A stretch of DNA of 64,000 nucleotides from Actibacterium sp. 188UL27-1 (GCF_016901225.1 NZ_JAFEUL010000007.1:153428-217427); one strand, 5' to 3'; shown: positions 1 through 11,080, counted from the first letter of the stretch. The notes: a model not told the origin generated them from the letters alone. Numbers and translations are program-made.

Positions 1-1
1 C

Positions 2-712
2 GAGGGTTTCGGGGATCTGACCGATATCATGGGAACCGATCCCGCAGTCTTTGGTCGGGATCTGAGCGTTCTGATCAGCGTCGTGCGCGACGCCGATCAA
101 ACCGATGATGTCTTGTTTGGTGCCGGTGATCTGGTGCGCAAGGCCCCTGCCCTGCGCCATGTGGTCATCAGTTCCACGCTGTCGCCGCGCTACATCCGGG
201 ATCTCGGCAATCGGCTGCCAGACCGCATCCGGCTGATCGACGCGCCCATGTCTGGGGCAGTGGCAGGAGCCGTTGAACGCAGGCTCAGCTTCATGCTCGG
301 GGGCGATCCAGCGGACCTTGACCTTCTGCAACCGCTCTTTGATGCCATGGGCCAAAGTTTTCACTGGATGGGTCCACTTGGCAGCGGCGCACAGGCCAAG
401 GTGCTGAACAACCTGCTGGCAGCTTCTCACACGGCGATGACCCGGCTTGTTCTGGATTGGGCCGATCAGGCGGGCCTGAACGAGGTGGATCTGTTACGCC
501 TGATCGAGGCGTCGTCCGGCCAGAACTGGCTGGCCAGCGGTATGGATACAATCGAATTCGCGCGCGATGGATGGGAAGCCGACAATTCCATCGCTATCCT
601 GACCAAGGATATTGATGCCGCGTTGGATGCCGCCCCGGACAATGCCGACACGCACCTGCCCGCCAGCATTCGCGCGGCAATCCGCGCCCTGCAGCCGCGC
701 TCCAAACCCTAA
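2..712 (+). CDS. NAD(P)-dependent 3-hydroxyisobutyrate dehydrogenase-family oxidoreductase, 5' partial
   Basis: The frame is open from the first bases of the window, so the N-terminal Rossmann NAD(P)-binding glycine motif lies upstream and cannot be seen. What remains shows the beta-hydroxyacid dehydrogenase family signature: a substrate-binding segment DAPMSGAVAGAVERRLSFML and the catalytic-lysine segment GSGAQAKVLNN (G-x2-K-x2-N pattern). The C-terminal half is the all-helical dimerisation domain. The family oxidises 3-hydroxyacids such as 3-hydroxyisobutyrate or reduces tartronate semialdehyde in the cytoplasm. The substrate cannot be told from this fragment, and no neighbour inside the window helps. 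Confidence 0.8.
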   Translation, partial: EGFGDLTDIMGTDPAVFGRDLSVLISVVRDADQTDDVLFGAGDLVRKAPALRHVVISSTLSPRYIRDLGNRLPDRIRLIDAPMSGAVAGAVERRLSFMLGGDPADLDLLQPLFDAMGQSFHWMGPLGSGAQAKVLNNLLAASHTAMTRLVLDWADQAGLNEVDLLRLIEASSGQNWLASGMDTIEFARDGWEADNSIAILTKDIDAALDAAPDNADTHLPASIRAAIRALQPRSKP

Positions 713-861
713 AAATCCCCCAACCCTCAACTATTTTGAAAATCGGTGAAATTTTTGTCGGGCGCCTGCCATTCGCCTCCGGTGGTATCTCGAATGGCGA
801 GATATCCATACCATTTTGGCGAGTTTTATCGTATTTTCACATATATGGACGGTCGCTTTGA

Positions 862-1419
862 CCGTTTTTTTTCGTTCTGCCGGGGGCTGCCCAAGCTGCC
901 ATCCTGTCCTTCACTTCGGTGCTTAGCCGGGATCAAGAAGTGCCTCTAGTCGTCACCGATGCCCACGGCACGGCGACGCTGACAGTCGATCAGGCAGCCG
1001 CAACACTGGATTTCTCACTTGATGTGATCGGCATCGACCTGGACGGCCTGTTTGACACCCTGGTCGAAGCGCCCGTTGGTCCTGTGCATCTTCACAATGC
1101 GCCTGCGGGATCGAACGGCCCGATTATGGTGCCCCTTGCGTTGGACACCGACACCTACAACGATACCGAGGATGGCTTCGGCCTGAACGTGGTGAACCTT
1201 GCCTATGGGGATGCGGCGGCACTTGCCGGGTGTGACCTGAGCTTTGGTGATTTCGTCAGCCTGCTACAGGGCAGCGCGGTCTATATCAACATCCACACGG
1301 ACGCCTTTGCCAGCGGGGAACTGAGCGGACGGGTGTCACCGGTTCCACTGCCTGCTTCGGCTGTTCTGCTGATTGCCGGGCTCGGCAGTTTGGTGACGAT
1401 GCGCCGCGGTCAGGGCTGA
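862..1419 (+). CDS. CHRD-domain exported protein with VPLPA-CTERM sorting signal (N-terminus disturbed)
   Basis: The body matches the CHRD domain (SVLSRDQEVP..., then a GPVHLHNAPAGSNGPIM stretch and YINIHTDAFASGELSGRV). The C-terminus is a PEP-CTERM-like tripartite signal, VPLPASA then a hydrophobic helix then MRR, typical of exosortase substrates. The first convenient start codon is GTG at 919, but the same frame upstream (862-918) reads PFFFVLPGAAQAA, which looks like the hydrophobic core and cleavage site of a signal peptide. That frame is closed by TGA at 859-861 just before an 8-T run (865-872). A one-base slip there would join the peptide to a hydrophobic segment in another frame. The gene is therefore either frameshifted or its true start is obscured. 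Function unknown; probably a surface-anchored or secreted protein. Confidence 0.65.
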   Translation, partial: PFFFVLPGAAQAAILSFTSVLSRDQEVPLVVTDAHGTATLTVDQAAATLDFSLDVIGIDLDGLFDTLVEAPVGPVHLHNAPAGSNGPIMVPLALDTDTYNDTEDGFGLNVVNLAYGDAAALAGCDLSFGDFVSLLQGSAVYINIHTDAFASGELSGRVSPVPLPASAVLLIAGLGSLVTMRRGQG

Positions 1420-1503
1420 CGCGTCGCGCCTATGCGCTGGTCACCCCCGGCTTCGGCTGGCGCACAGGTTTCCTTTCCGGGGGTGACGGCCTACATCCGC
1501 GCC

Positions 1504-3918
1504 ATGGTAACGCTTCCTCCTCCCTTTCAGACGTGGTTCGCTTCCCGCGGCTGGTCGATCCATCCCCATCAACAGCAGATGCTGGATCGCTCCGGCGCGC
1601 CGACCTTGCTGCTGATCGCCCCGACGGGCGGGGGCAAAACCTTGGCCGGGTTCCTGCCCAGCCTGATCGAACTGTCGGAGGATCCAGCGGACGGGTTGCA
1701 CACCCTCTATGTCTCCCCGCTCAAGGCCCTGGCTGCCGATATCAAGCGCAATCTGCGCACCCCGGTCGAGGAGATGGGTCTGCGGATCCGGATTGAAGAC
1801 CGCACCGGCGACACCTCCCAGACACAGAAGAAACGGCAACGCGCCGATCCGCCCCATATCCTGCTGACAACGCCGGAAAGCCTTGCCCTGCTGACCTCAT
1901 ACGAAGATGCGCCCCGCATGTTCAAAGGGCTGCAACGGGTCGTGGTCGATGAAATTCACGCCCTGGCGGAATCAAAGCGTGGTGATCAGTTGATGCTGGG
2001 CCTCGCGCGCCTCAATTCGCTTTGCCCAGGGCTGCGGCGCGTTGGGCTCTCTGCCACGGTTGAGGATCCCGCGGCCATTGCCCGCCTCCTGGCGCGTCAC
2101 CCAGATCCGTGCGAAATTTTGAACGCTGATCCCGGCCCGGACCCCGACATCGCCATGTTGATGACCGACGATCCGCCCCCCTGGGCCGGGGGCGGCGGGC
2201 GCTACGCGATCCCCGCCGTGCTGGATGAGGTCAAAAAGCATAACACCACACTGATCTTCCACAATACCCGCGCCCAGGCCGAAATCTTTTTCCATGCCCT
2301 TTGGCTCGCCAATGAAGACGACCTGCCCATCGGGATCCACCACGGCTCCCTCGCGCGCGAACAGCGCGAAAAGGTAGAGGCCGCCATGGTCGCCGGTGAT
2401 CTGCGGGCGATCGTTTGCACCGGATCGCTGGATCTGGGCATCGACTGGGGCGATGTTGATCTGGTGATCCAGGTCGGTGCGCCCAAAAACGTCAAACGGC
2501 TGGTGCAGCGAATCGGGCGTGCAAACCACCGCTATAACGCGCCCTCCAAGGCGCTTTTGGTGCCGGCCAACCGGTTCGAAATCGTCGAATGCCATGCTGC
2601 CCTGGAAGCGGTCAAAGAGCATGACCTGGATGGCGATCCGCGCGGGCGCGGCCCCCGCGACGTGCTCTGCCAGCATATCCTGATCACCGCCTGTGCCGGG
2701 CCATTTGAGGCCGATACACTTTACGCCGAGGTGATCACGACCGGCGCCTACGTCAACCTGACCCGCCCGGAATTCGACGATTGCCTCGATTTCTGCGCCA
2801 CGGGCGGCTACGCCCTGCGCGCCTATGACCGCTGGCAACGCCTGATGCAGCGCCCCGATGGGCAATGGCAGTTGCGCGATCCCCGCGCGGTTCGCCAGAT
2901 CCGCATGAATATCGGCACGATCTGGGATTATGAGACCCTGAAGGTTGCCTGGAAAGGGCGCGGTGGCGGGGGCAGACCGTTGGGCGAAATCGAAGAAGGG
3001 TTTGCCTCCACCCTGACCCACGGCGACACGTTCCTGATCGGCGGCCAGGTGGTCCGGTTCGAGGGGATGCGCGAACTGACGGTCGAGGTTACCCGCCGCG
3101 CCGACAAGGAGCCAAAGGTCGCGACGTTCAACGGCACCAAGTTCGCCACCTCCACCCAGCTGAGCGACCGGATCTTGCGGATTTTCCAACAGGAGGACTG
3201 GCCGGACCTGCCCGAACACACGGCCAATTGGCTGCGCCTGCAGCGCAAGGTCAGCAAATTACCCGAACCCGAGCGCCTGCTGGTGGAGAGCTTTCCCCAT
3301 GACGGGCGCAACCATACGGTCGTCTATGGTTTTGCCGGGCGCAACGCTCAGCAAACCCTCGCCCTGATCGTCACCCAGCGGATGGAGGAGGAGGGTCTGC
3401 ACCCCCTCGGTTTCGTCGCAACCGATTATGCGACCTTGATCTGGGGCCTTGACCCGCTGCAAAATGCCGATCCTCTGTTCGATCCCGATGGTCTGCGCGA
3501 GGGGCTGGAAAAGTGGCTGTCCGGTAATGCCGTGATGAAACGCACCTTCAAGGCCAGCGCCTATATTGCGGGGCTTCTCGACAAGAACTTCCCCCAATCG
3601 GCGCGTAAATCAGGGCGACAGGCCACATTCTCCTCCGACATTCTTTACGACACGCTCCATAAATACGATCCCAACCACCTATTGTTGCAGATCACCCGAG
3701 AGGAGGCTTTGCGCGGTTTGATCGACTTTGGCCGGATCGAAACCATGATTGACCGGATCGGGGGCCGGATCGACCACAGCATTCTGGATCGCGTCACACC
3801 GCTGGCCGCACCCCTGTTTCTGGAACCTGGTCGGATTGCCATCCATGGCTCCGGCACCGAACGGGTGATCGCGGAAGAGGCGGAACGATTGATGATGGCG
3901 GCGGGTCTTGCCTCTTGA
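1504..3918 (+). CDS. Ligase-associated DNA damage response DEXH-box helicase (Lhr-like)
   Basis: A superfamily 2 helicase of 804 residues. Walker A is APTGGGKT at residues 39-46, the DEXH box is DEIH at 149-152, followed by a GLSAT motif III and QRIGRANH motif VI. A long Lhr-type C-terminal region follows. The start ATG at 1504 gives the expected N-terminus; the frame is open further upstream but that stretch is unlike the family. The next gene encodes the partner nuclease PdeM, a combination known from the bacterial four-gene ligase-associated repair set (helicase, nuclease, exonuclease, ATP-dependent ligase). The ligase and exonuclease are not next to it in this window. Confidence 0.9.
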   Translation: MVTLPPPFQTWFASRGWSIHPHQQQMLDRSGAPTLLLIAPTGGGKTLAGFLPSLIELSEDPADGLHTLYVSPLKALAADIKRNLRTPVEEMGLRIRIEDRTGDTSQTQKKRQRADPPHILLTTPESLALLTSYEDAPRMFKGLQRVVVDEIHALAESKRGDQLMLGLARLNSLCPGLRRVGLSATVEDPAAIARLLARHPDPCEILNADPGPDPDIAMLMTDDPPPWAGGGGRYAIPAVLDEVKKHNTTLIFHNTRAQAEIFFHALWLANEDDLPIGIHHGSLAREQREKVEAAMVAGDLRAIVCTGSLDLGIDWGDVDLVIQVGAPKNVKRLVQRIGRANHRYNAPSKALLVPANRFEIVECHAALEAVKEHDLDGDPRGRGPRDVLCQHILITACAGPFEADTLYAEVITTGAYVNLTRPEFDDCLDFCATGGYALRAYDRWQRLMQRPDGQWQLRDPRAVRQIRMNIGTIWDYETLKVAWKGRGGGGRPLGEIEEGFASTLTHGDTFLIGGQVVRFEGMRELTVEVTRRADKEPKVATFNGTKFATSTQLSDRILRIFQQEDWPDLPEHTANWLRLQRKVSKLPEPERLLVESFPHDGRNHTVVYGFAGRNAQQTLALIVTQRMEEEGLHPLGFVATDYATLIWGLDPLQNADPLFDPDGLREGLEKWLSGNAVMKRTFKASAYIAGLLDKNFPQSARKSGRQATFSSDILYDTLHKYDPNHLLLQITREEALRGLIDFGRIETMIDRIGGRIDHSILDRVTPLAAPLFLEPGRIAIHGSGTERVIAEEAERLMMAAGLAS

Positions 3919-3949
3919 ATTTGGCGCGCAGTCGTGATGTGAACAGATC

Positions 3950-4606
3950 ATGAACGAGTATCAGATCGCATTTGCCGGCATCCCATTGATCGCTACGGCG
4001 TCCGGCGCCTTGTGGTGGGCCACCGAGCGGGTTTTGTGTGTCTCTGACCTGCATCTAGGCAAGTCGGAACGGATCGCCCGACGGGGCGGTACGCTGCTGC
4101 CGCCCTATGAGAACCGCGAAACCCTTGGCCGTCTGCAAACCGACCTGGACCGCTATGATCCCCGTGTGGTGGTCTGTTTGGGAGACAGTTTCGATGACTT
4201 GCGCGCCGCTGATCATCTGGATGCCGAAAGCACGCAGACGCTGGTGACATTGATGGCGGGGCGCGATTGGATCTGGATCGAGGGCAACCATGATCCCGGC
4301 CCCATGGGGTTCGGCGGCACGCATATGCGGGAATTGTCTCTGCCCCCGTTGTTGTTCCGGCATATCGCGCAGCCCGGCGCAGATCGAGAAGTTTCAGGCC
4401 ATTACCACCCCAAGAAACGGATCACCGGACGCGGTCGTTCAGTTCTGCGCCCGTGTTTCCTGATCGATCAAAAACGGGTCATACTCCCCGCTTACGGGGC
4501 CTATACTGGGGGTCTGGATTGCGAAACACCGGTCTTGGCCGATCTTGTTGGGCCCGATGCCGTGGCCATTCTGGTCGGAAAATCTGTCGCCGCCGTTCCA
4601 GCCTAG
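3950..4606 (+). CDS. pdeM: Ligase-associated DNA damage response endonuclease PdeM
   Basis: A 218-residue calcineurin-like metallophosphoesterase. All the metal-binding motifs are visible: SDLHLGK (residues 32-38), GDSFDD (78-83), GNHD (112-115) and GHYHPK (150-155). These are the hallmarks of the PdeM family, a Mn-dependent DNA nuclease acting with the ligase-associated helicase encoded just upstream (31-base gap). The pair is probably co-transcribed. The stop codon overlaps by four bases the stop of the convergent LytTR gene, so no terminator separates them. Confidence 0.88.
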   Translation: MNEYQIAFAGIPLIATASGALWWATERVLCVSDLHLGKSERIARRGGTLLPPYENRETLGRLQTDLDRYDPRVVVCLGDSFDDLRAADHLDAESTQTLVTLMAGRDWIWIEGNHDPGPMGFGGTHMRELSLPPLLFRHIAQPGADREVSGHYHPKKRITGRGRSVLRPCFLIDQKRVILPAYGAYTGGLDCETPVLADLVGPDAVAILVGKSVAAVPA

Positions 4607-5484
4607 TGCTGTGGGGGCTCTGGCGAGGTGAAGCGATCCCGGACCTGAGCAAGGAAAGGGCGGCTTACAGGGACTTCGGTCCCGTCGATCAGGACCAACA
4701 GAACCCGCCCCTTTTTGCGAATGAGACGATCCACTGCCTTTACAGCCACCCAATGGGACCGGTGCACCTGTAGACCGTCAGCGCCTTCCAGCTCTGCCAA
4801 GGCGTCGCCAAACCGCATCAGAAGTGTCGCATCGCCCAGGTCGGTGACAACATCGACGTAATGATCCCGCACGCTTAGTCGGATCAAGGCGCCCCTGCGG
4901 CCCAAAGGCAGCCGTGCAACCAAACGCGGCGCGGTCTGTTCCTCCGCCAACGGCGCTGTTGGCCTATCCGGTAACTTACGACCAGACCGCGGCAGAACGA
5001 ATTCCAGAAACCGAATGCCGATCGCGATCAACAGAACCAACGCAAACATCACCGAACCCGGCATCGGGCTGCTGGCCAAGCCGGTGAACCATATGGTGAA
5101 AACATAAAGAAACGGTGTGAAAGTCAGCCCGAATGTGACCACGTCCGCCGTGGCCAGTGTGGGGGCGTCAAGGTCATGAAACACATGACGGATGACCGTC
5201 CGCGCCACCACCACAATAAGGAGAGCGGCCCCAATCACACTGGTCCAGTAGATCCCGCGCGATCGCATATCCATGGTCAGATAGGTGCCAAATGGACCGA
5301 TCGAAGTGACGATGATCGACGCCACGCCCCAAAACAGCCAAGGTGCCGGCGACTTCAGCGTGTCGACACACTCCTCCCAAACCGCGCGAAACACCCAATG
5401 ATACCCCAGAAACAAACGACCCCGCGGATCGGGATAAAAGAGCGCATCCATCCTTTCAATGCTTGATCTCGCAAGTTCACGCAC
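4603..5484 (-). CDS. Membrane-anchored LytTR DNA-binding regulator
   Basis: A 293-residue protein with about four hydrophobic membrane segments in its first 165 residues (for example LFWGVASIIVTSIGPFGTYL and a later FGLTFTPFLYVFTIW segment). A charged linker follows, then a C-terminal LytTR DNA-binding domain of about 95 residues (core: IRLSVRDHYVDVVT, then HRSHWVAVKAVDRL and PVSRPFLAQVRDRF). There is no receiver domain, so the input probably comes through the membrane part. LytTR proteins bind tandem direct repeats upstream of target genes; the target here is unknown. Convergent with pdeM. Confidence 0.82.
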   Translation of the reverse strand: MRELARSSIERMDALFYPDPRGRLFLGYHWVFRAVWEECVDTLKSPAPWLFWGVASIIVTSIGPFGTYLTMDMRSRGIYWTSVIGAALLIVVVARTVIRHVFHDLDAPTLATADVVTFGLTFTPFLYVFTIWFTGLASSPMPGSVMFALVLLIAIGIRFLEFVLPRSGRKLPDRPTAPLAEEQTAPRLVARLPLGRRGALIRLSVRDHYVDVVTDLGDATLLMRFGDALAELEGADGLQVHRSHWVAVKAVDRLIRKKGRVLLVLIDGTEVPVSRPFLAQVRDRFTSPEPPQH

Positions 5485-5531
5485 GAAATGTGAAAATTCC
5501 GTAAAACCCTACCCGGCAAAGCGCTTATATT

Positions 5532-6422
5532 TCAGGCAGTTAAACCGCTTGGTTCAGAAAGTCCGTTGGCACGGCAGGCCGCTGTCAGCGTATTGGCCAA
5601 CAGGCAGGCGATGGTCATCGGCCCCACACCGCCCGGAACGGGCGTGATGGCCCCGGCAACGGCCGCGCAACTGTCAAAGTCAACATCACCCACAAGACGG
5701 GTCTTTTCGCCATTGGGGATACGGTTGATGCCCACGTCAATCACGGTTGCCCCGGGCTTGATCCAATCCCCCGTAATCATCTGAGGCCGCCCCACAGCCG
5801 CCACGACAATGTCAGCCTTTCCAACAACTTCCGCGATGTTCTTGGTGCGGCTATGGGCAATCGTCACCGTACAGCTGTCACCCAACAATAACTGTGCCAT
5901 CGGCTTGCCCACGATATTCGACCGGCCAACAACCACCGCATTCAGACCGCTGAGGGAGCCATGGTGATCGCGCAACATCATCAGGCATCCCAACGGCGTG
6001 CACGGCACCATCGACGTCTGACCGGTCCCAAGCAACCCAACGTTCGATATGTGAAAGCCATCAACGTCCTTGGCCGGGTCAATCGTGTTGATCACAAGCT
6101 CAGAGTTCAGGTGATCCGGCAGCGGTAACTGCACAAGAATACCGTGAATTTTCGGATCAACGTTCAGCTTGCGCACCAGATCCAGCAAATCGGCCTCTGA
6201 CGTATCCGCCTCCAGCCGATGTTCGATTGAGGTCATGCCAACCTCAACCGTCTGCTTGCCTTTGTTACGGACATAGACTTGGCTGGCCGGATCCTCGCCC
6301 ACCAGAACAACTGCGAGGCCCGGGGTGAGTCCATGCTCCGATTTCAGCCGTGTGATATGCTCTGCCACCTGCGCGCGCACCCGCGCCGCAAAGGCTTTGC
6401 CGTCGATGATCGTTGCGCTCAT
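5532..6422 (-). CDS. folD: Bifunctional methylenetetrahydrofolate dehydrogenase / methenyltetrahydrofolate cyclohydrolase
   Basis: A 296-residue protein of standard FolD length. The catalytic segment YVRNKGK (Tyr50, Lys54, Lys56) is present, as are [17 protein letters not shown] and the C-terminal PGGVGPMT motif. It interconverts 5,10-methylene-THF, 5,10-methenyl-THF and 10-formyl-THF in the cytoplasm, with NADP. The neighbour fhs, upstream on the same strand, makes 10-formyl-THF from formate, so the two form a C1 module. The 184-base gap from fhs contains three hairpins and a motif shared with the GATase/GS operon at 42.2 kb, so folD may have its own regulated promoter. Confidence 0.96.
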   Translation of the reverse strand: MSATIIDGKAFAARVRAQVAEHITRLKSEHGLTPGLAVVLVGEDPASQVYVRNKGKQTVEVGMTSIEHRLEADTSEADLLDLVRKLNVDPKIHGILVQLPLPDHLNSELVINTIDPAKDVDGFHISNVGLLGTGQTSMVPCTPLGCLMMLRDHHGSLSGLNAVVVGRSNIVGKPMAQLLLGDSCTVTIAHSRTKNIAEVVGKADIVVAAVGRPQMITGDWIKPGATVIDVGINRIPNGEKTRLVGDVDFDSCAAVAGAITPVPGGVGPMTIACLLANTLTAACRANGLSEPSGLTA

Positions 6423-6447
6423 ATCCGCCTCAGATCCTGTATTCTAG

Positions 6448-6492
6448 CGATACACAAATCATGCACATCCCATACATATCCTATGCATATGA
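6448..6492 (-). promoter_or_regulatory. Operator-like motif upstream of folD, matching the motif at 42203-42233
   Basis: Read toward folD, positions 6478-6448 spell a 31-base sequence matching 27 of 31 bases of the one at 42203-42233; all four differences are transitions. The pattern is a tandem of roughly 11-base units related to ATATGYATRGG, ending in TGCATGRTTTG. A further unit, ATATGCATAGG, lies just upstream (to about 6490). The distance to the folD start is about 26 bases. In both places the motif has the same orientation relative to the downstream gene. Likely a regulator-binding site; the regulator is unknown. Confidence 0.5.
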
Positions 6493-6504
6493 TTGGCCAG
6501 ATTG

Positions 6505-6598
6505 CGCAACGCGCGTTGCGTTAACCCCCCTGAGACCACGCGCGCCACGCGCCGGTCTCAGCGGTCATGCCACGGCCTCGATGGCGCGGCATGACCGC
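6505..6598. repeat. Three consecutive inverted repeats between fhs and folD
   Basis: Three hairpins sit side by side. CGCAACGCGCGTTGCG is a perfect 16-base palindrome (6505-6520). TGAGACC...GGTCTCA forms a 7-bp stem (6531-6537 with 6554-6560). GCGGTCATGCC...GGCATGACCGC forms an 11-bp stem (6561-6571 with 6588-6598), starting directly after the previous one and 8 bases from the fhs stop. None is followed by a T run on the minus strand, so a role in processing or protecting the fhs mRNA 3' end is more likely than factor-independent termination. Confidence 0.6.
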
Positions 6599-6606
6599 CT
6601 GCCTTC

Positions 6607-8283
6607 CTAGAACAAACCTTCGATCTGGCCCGCATCATTCAACATGATTGCCTCCGCTGACGGCACGCGCGGCAGACCCGGCATCGTCATGATCTCTCCG
6701 CAGATCGCCACCACGAAACCGGCCCCGGCTGACAACCGCACTTCCCGCACCGGGATCGAAAATCCCTCAGGCGCCCCGCGACGGTTCGGGTCGGTGGTAA
6801 AGCTGTACTGGGTCTTGGCCATGCAAACCGGAAGATGGCCATAGCCCTGATCTTCCCATTGCTTCAACTGATCGCGGATCTTCTTGTCAACGACCACGCC
6901 ATCGGCGCGGTAGATCCCTTTGGCGATGGTTTCGATCTTGTCGAACAAGGACATCTCATCAGGATAAAGCGGCTTGAAATCCGACGTGCCGCCATCGGCC
7001 AGCTCGACCACGCGCTTAGCCAGATCTTCGGTGCCGGCAGAGCCATTAGCCCAATGCTTGCACAGTATCGCCTCGGATCCCTGGCTTTCGACATACGCTT
7101 TGACGGCGGCCACTTCGGCGTCGCTGTCCCCGGCAAAGTGGTTGATCGCCACGACCGCGGGTACACCAAAGTCTTTGATATTCTCGATATGGCGGCCCAG
7201 ATTGGCGCAACCGGCTTCGACAGCGGCGACGTTCTCCGCCCCCAGATCGGCTTTGACCACACCGCCATTCATCTTCATGGCGCGCACCGTGGCAACGATC
7301 ACCACCGCGTCCGGTGCCAACCCAGCCTTACGGCATTTTATGTTCATGAACTTTTCGGCCCCCAGATCGGCGCCAAAACCAGCCTCGGTCACAACGTAAT
7401 CGGCCAGCTTCAAGGCCGTCGTCGTGGCGATGACCGAGTTACAACCATGGGCAATGTTCGCAAAAGGGCCACCATGGACGAAAGCGGGGTTATTCTCCAA
7501 GGTCTGCACCAGGTTAGGCTGCATCGCATCCTTCAGCAGCACGGTCATGGCACCATCGGCTTTGATATCACGGGCATAGATCGGGCGGCGGTCGCGGGTA
7601 TAGGCGACGATGATGTCGCCCAGCCGCTTTTGCAGATCCTCAAGGTTCAGGGCCAGGCACAGGCAGGCCATCACCTCGGACGCGACCGTGATGTCAAACC
7701 CGGCCTCCCGCGGGAAACCATTGGCAACACCGCCCAGACTGGCGGTGATCGTCCGCAAGGCACGGTCATTCATGTCCATGACCCGGCGCCAGACGACACG
7801 GCGTGTGTCGATCTCTAACGCGTTCCCCCAATAGATGTGGTTGTCGATCATCGCCGAAAGCAGGTTATGGGCCGAGGTGATGGCGTGAAAATCCCCGGTG
7901 AAATGCAGGTTCATCTCTTCCATCGGCACGACCTGTGCATACCCGCCGCCAGCCGCCCCGCCCTTCATCCCGAAACACGGGCCCAGTGAGGCCTCACGGA
8001 TACAGATCATCGCCTTCTTGCCGATCCGGTTCAGCCCGTCCCCCAGGCCCACGGTCGTGGTGGTTTTGCCTTCACCGGCCGGGGTCGGGTTGATCGCAGT
8101 CACCAGGATCAGCTTGCCATTGGGGCGGTCCTTGACGCTGTCGATCAGGTTCTGGCTAACCTTGGCCTTGTCATGGCCATAGGGCAGCAAATCGTCGGTG
8201 CTGATATCCAGCTTTGCGCCAATCTCCTGGATGGGGCGTTTCTTCGCCTCGCGGGCAATTTCGATATCTGATTTGAAACTCAT
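6607..8283 (-). CDS. fhs: Formate--tetrahydrofolate ligase
   Basis: A 558-residue enzyme making 10-formyl-THF from formate, THF and ATP. The P-loop TPAGEGKT (residues 67-74) and the strongly conserved [20 protein letters not shown] segment identify it. Start ATG at 8283 gives [18 protein letters not shown], the usual N-terminus; an in-frame ATG further upstream (8358) has no family support. With folD it links formate to the C1-THF pool; in roseobacters this pair also carries methyl groups from osmolyte degradation. A palindromic operator candidate lies 23 bases upstream of the start. Confidence 0.96.
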   Translation of the reverse strand: MSFKSDIEIAREAKKRPIQEIGAKLDISTDDLLPYGHDKAKVSQNLIDSVKDRPNGKLILVTAINPTPAGEGKTTTTVGLGDGLNRIGKKAMICIREASLGPCFGMKGGAAGGGYAQVVPMEEMNLHFTGDFHAITSAHNLLSAMIDNHIYWGNALEIDTRRVVWRRVMDMNDRALRTITASLGGVANGFPREAGFDITVASEVMACLCLALNLEDLQKRLGDIIVAYTRDRRPIYARDIKADGAMTVLLKDAMQPNLVQTLENNPAFVHGGPFANIAHGCNSVIATTTALKLADYVVTEAGFGADLGAEKFMNIKCRKAGLAPDAVVIVATVRAMKMNGGVVKADLGAENVAAVEAGCANLGRHIENIKDFGVPAVVAINHFAGDSDAEVAAVKAYVESQGSEAILCKHWANGSAGTEDLAKRVVELADGGTSDFKPLYPDEMSLFDKIETIAKGIYRADGVVVDKKIRDQLKQWEDQGYGHLPVCMAKTQYSFTTDPNRRGAPEGFSIPVREVRLSAGAGFVVAICGEIMTMPGLPRVPSAEAIMLNDAGQIEGLF

Positions 8284-8305
8284 GGCGCTGTCTCCCCGGG
8301 GTGGA

Positions 8306-8332
8306 CTCTGTGGTCTCTGGTATACCACAGAG
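8306..8332 (-). promoter_or_regulatory. Palindromic operator candidate upstream of fhs
   Basis: CTCTGTGGT (8306-8314) and ACCACAGAG (8324-8332) form a perfect 9-bp inverted repeat. Nested inside it is TGGTATACCA (8318-8327), a perfect palindrome of the kind bound by many GntR-family repressors. It lies 23-49 bases upstream of the fhs start codon, where a repressor would block the promoter or leader. The regulator is not identifiable in the window. Confidence 0.45.
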
Positions 8333-8457
8333 TTTAGCACCGATTTGCAAGCACCCACAGTCCGTTTTCGACATATCCCTTGCGATCCGCGCCGTTCTGA
8401 TCGGCTGAAGTTTCGGATCAGAAATTTATGACCTCTATGAAAGTTACGAGCATAATT

Positions 8458-9048
8458 TCACGAACCCTCTGGCGACCACCCCCGCTGATCAGGGATATGC
8501 AGGCGCAATTGGTCGCCAACGATCAGGTCCCCTTCCCGCTCGACCCAGGCGGTCACACCGCGCCGGTCCTTGGCGGCGGCCTTGAAGGCGGTGCCATGGC
8601 CGGGATGACGCGCTTCGATCGTCTTGGCGGGAAATTGGCAGGGACGGTTCTCCATATCGACGGTCAGGGTGGTGCCCGTCGGGGCCTGCAGACGGGACGA
8701 TGGCGGGATATGGGTGAAATCGGGAATACCACTGATCACGATCGAGGCGCCAAGCCAGGCCGGATCGATACGCGGCAGGCCAAGTTTGGCGGCGATCTGG
8801 GACAGTTCCTCGGTACTGATGATCGAGATCTGGCGTGTATTGCGGATCGTGGTTTTGCGCGGATATTGCGACAGGACGCGGGAGCAGGAGGGGCGCGTCA
8901 GGCCAGCATGCACCTCCCCCGCCAGTCCGGCAAAGGTCAGTTGCATCGCCTGGACCGGGTGGCCATCAATCTCTGGCTGGTCCCGGTGTGGGACGCAGCC
9001 CAGCCAGGTGATCTCTCCGATAAACTCTGTGGGTTTCAAGGCTGGCAT
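8458..9048 (-). CDS. MOSC domain-containing protein
   Basis: A 196-residue protein. The MOSC domain fills most of the length, with HAGLTRPSCSRVLSQYP near residues 67-83 and a conserved cysteine segment MENRPCQFPAKTIEARHPGH near 131-150. MOSC domains occur in molybdenum-cofactor sulfurases and YiiM/YuaD-type proteins and are thought to carry sulfur for Moco or other metal-sulfur cofactors. A single-domain MOSC protein like this may deliver sulfur or use Moco in N-hydroxylated-compound reduction; the exact role is unknown. It lies between fhs and ftsH on the same strand but is separated from ftsH by a terminator. Confidence 0.8.
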   Translation of the reverse strand: MPALKPTEFIGEITWLGCVPHRDQPEIDGHPVQAMQLTFAGLAGEVHAGLTRPSCSRVLSQYPRKTTIRNTRQISIISTEELSQIAAKLGLPRIDPAWLGASIVISGIPDFTHIPPSSRLQAPTGTTLTVDMENRPCQFPAKTIEARHPGHGTAFKAAAKDRRGVTAWVEREGDLIVGDQLRLHIPDQRGWSPEGS

Positions 9049-9120
9049 CGTATCCGCTCTCTCCGTTTCGGGAGGGATATCCCAGCGCAGCGCATATTTG
9101 AATCGGAATAAGCCACCTTT

Positions 9121-9156
9121 GAAAGAGAAACCCCGGCGCAGAGGCCGAGGTTTTCG
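9121..9156 (-). terminator. Factor-independent terminator of ftsH (minus strand)
   Basis: Read on the minus strand, AACCTCGGC (9152-9144) pairs with GCCGGGGTT (9137-9129) around a 6-base loop, with one G-T wobble. It is followed by a T-rich tract TTTCTCTTTC. It begins a few bases after the ftsH stop codon and would end the ybgC-to-ftsH transcription unit. Confidence 0.7.
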
Positions 9157-9160
9157 TGGA

Positions 9161-11080
<1,920 letters not shown>

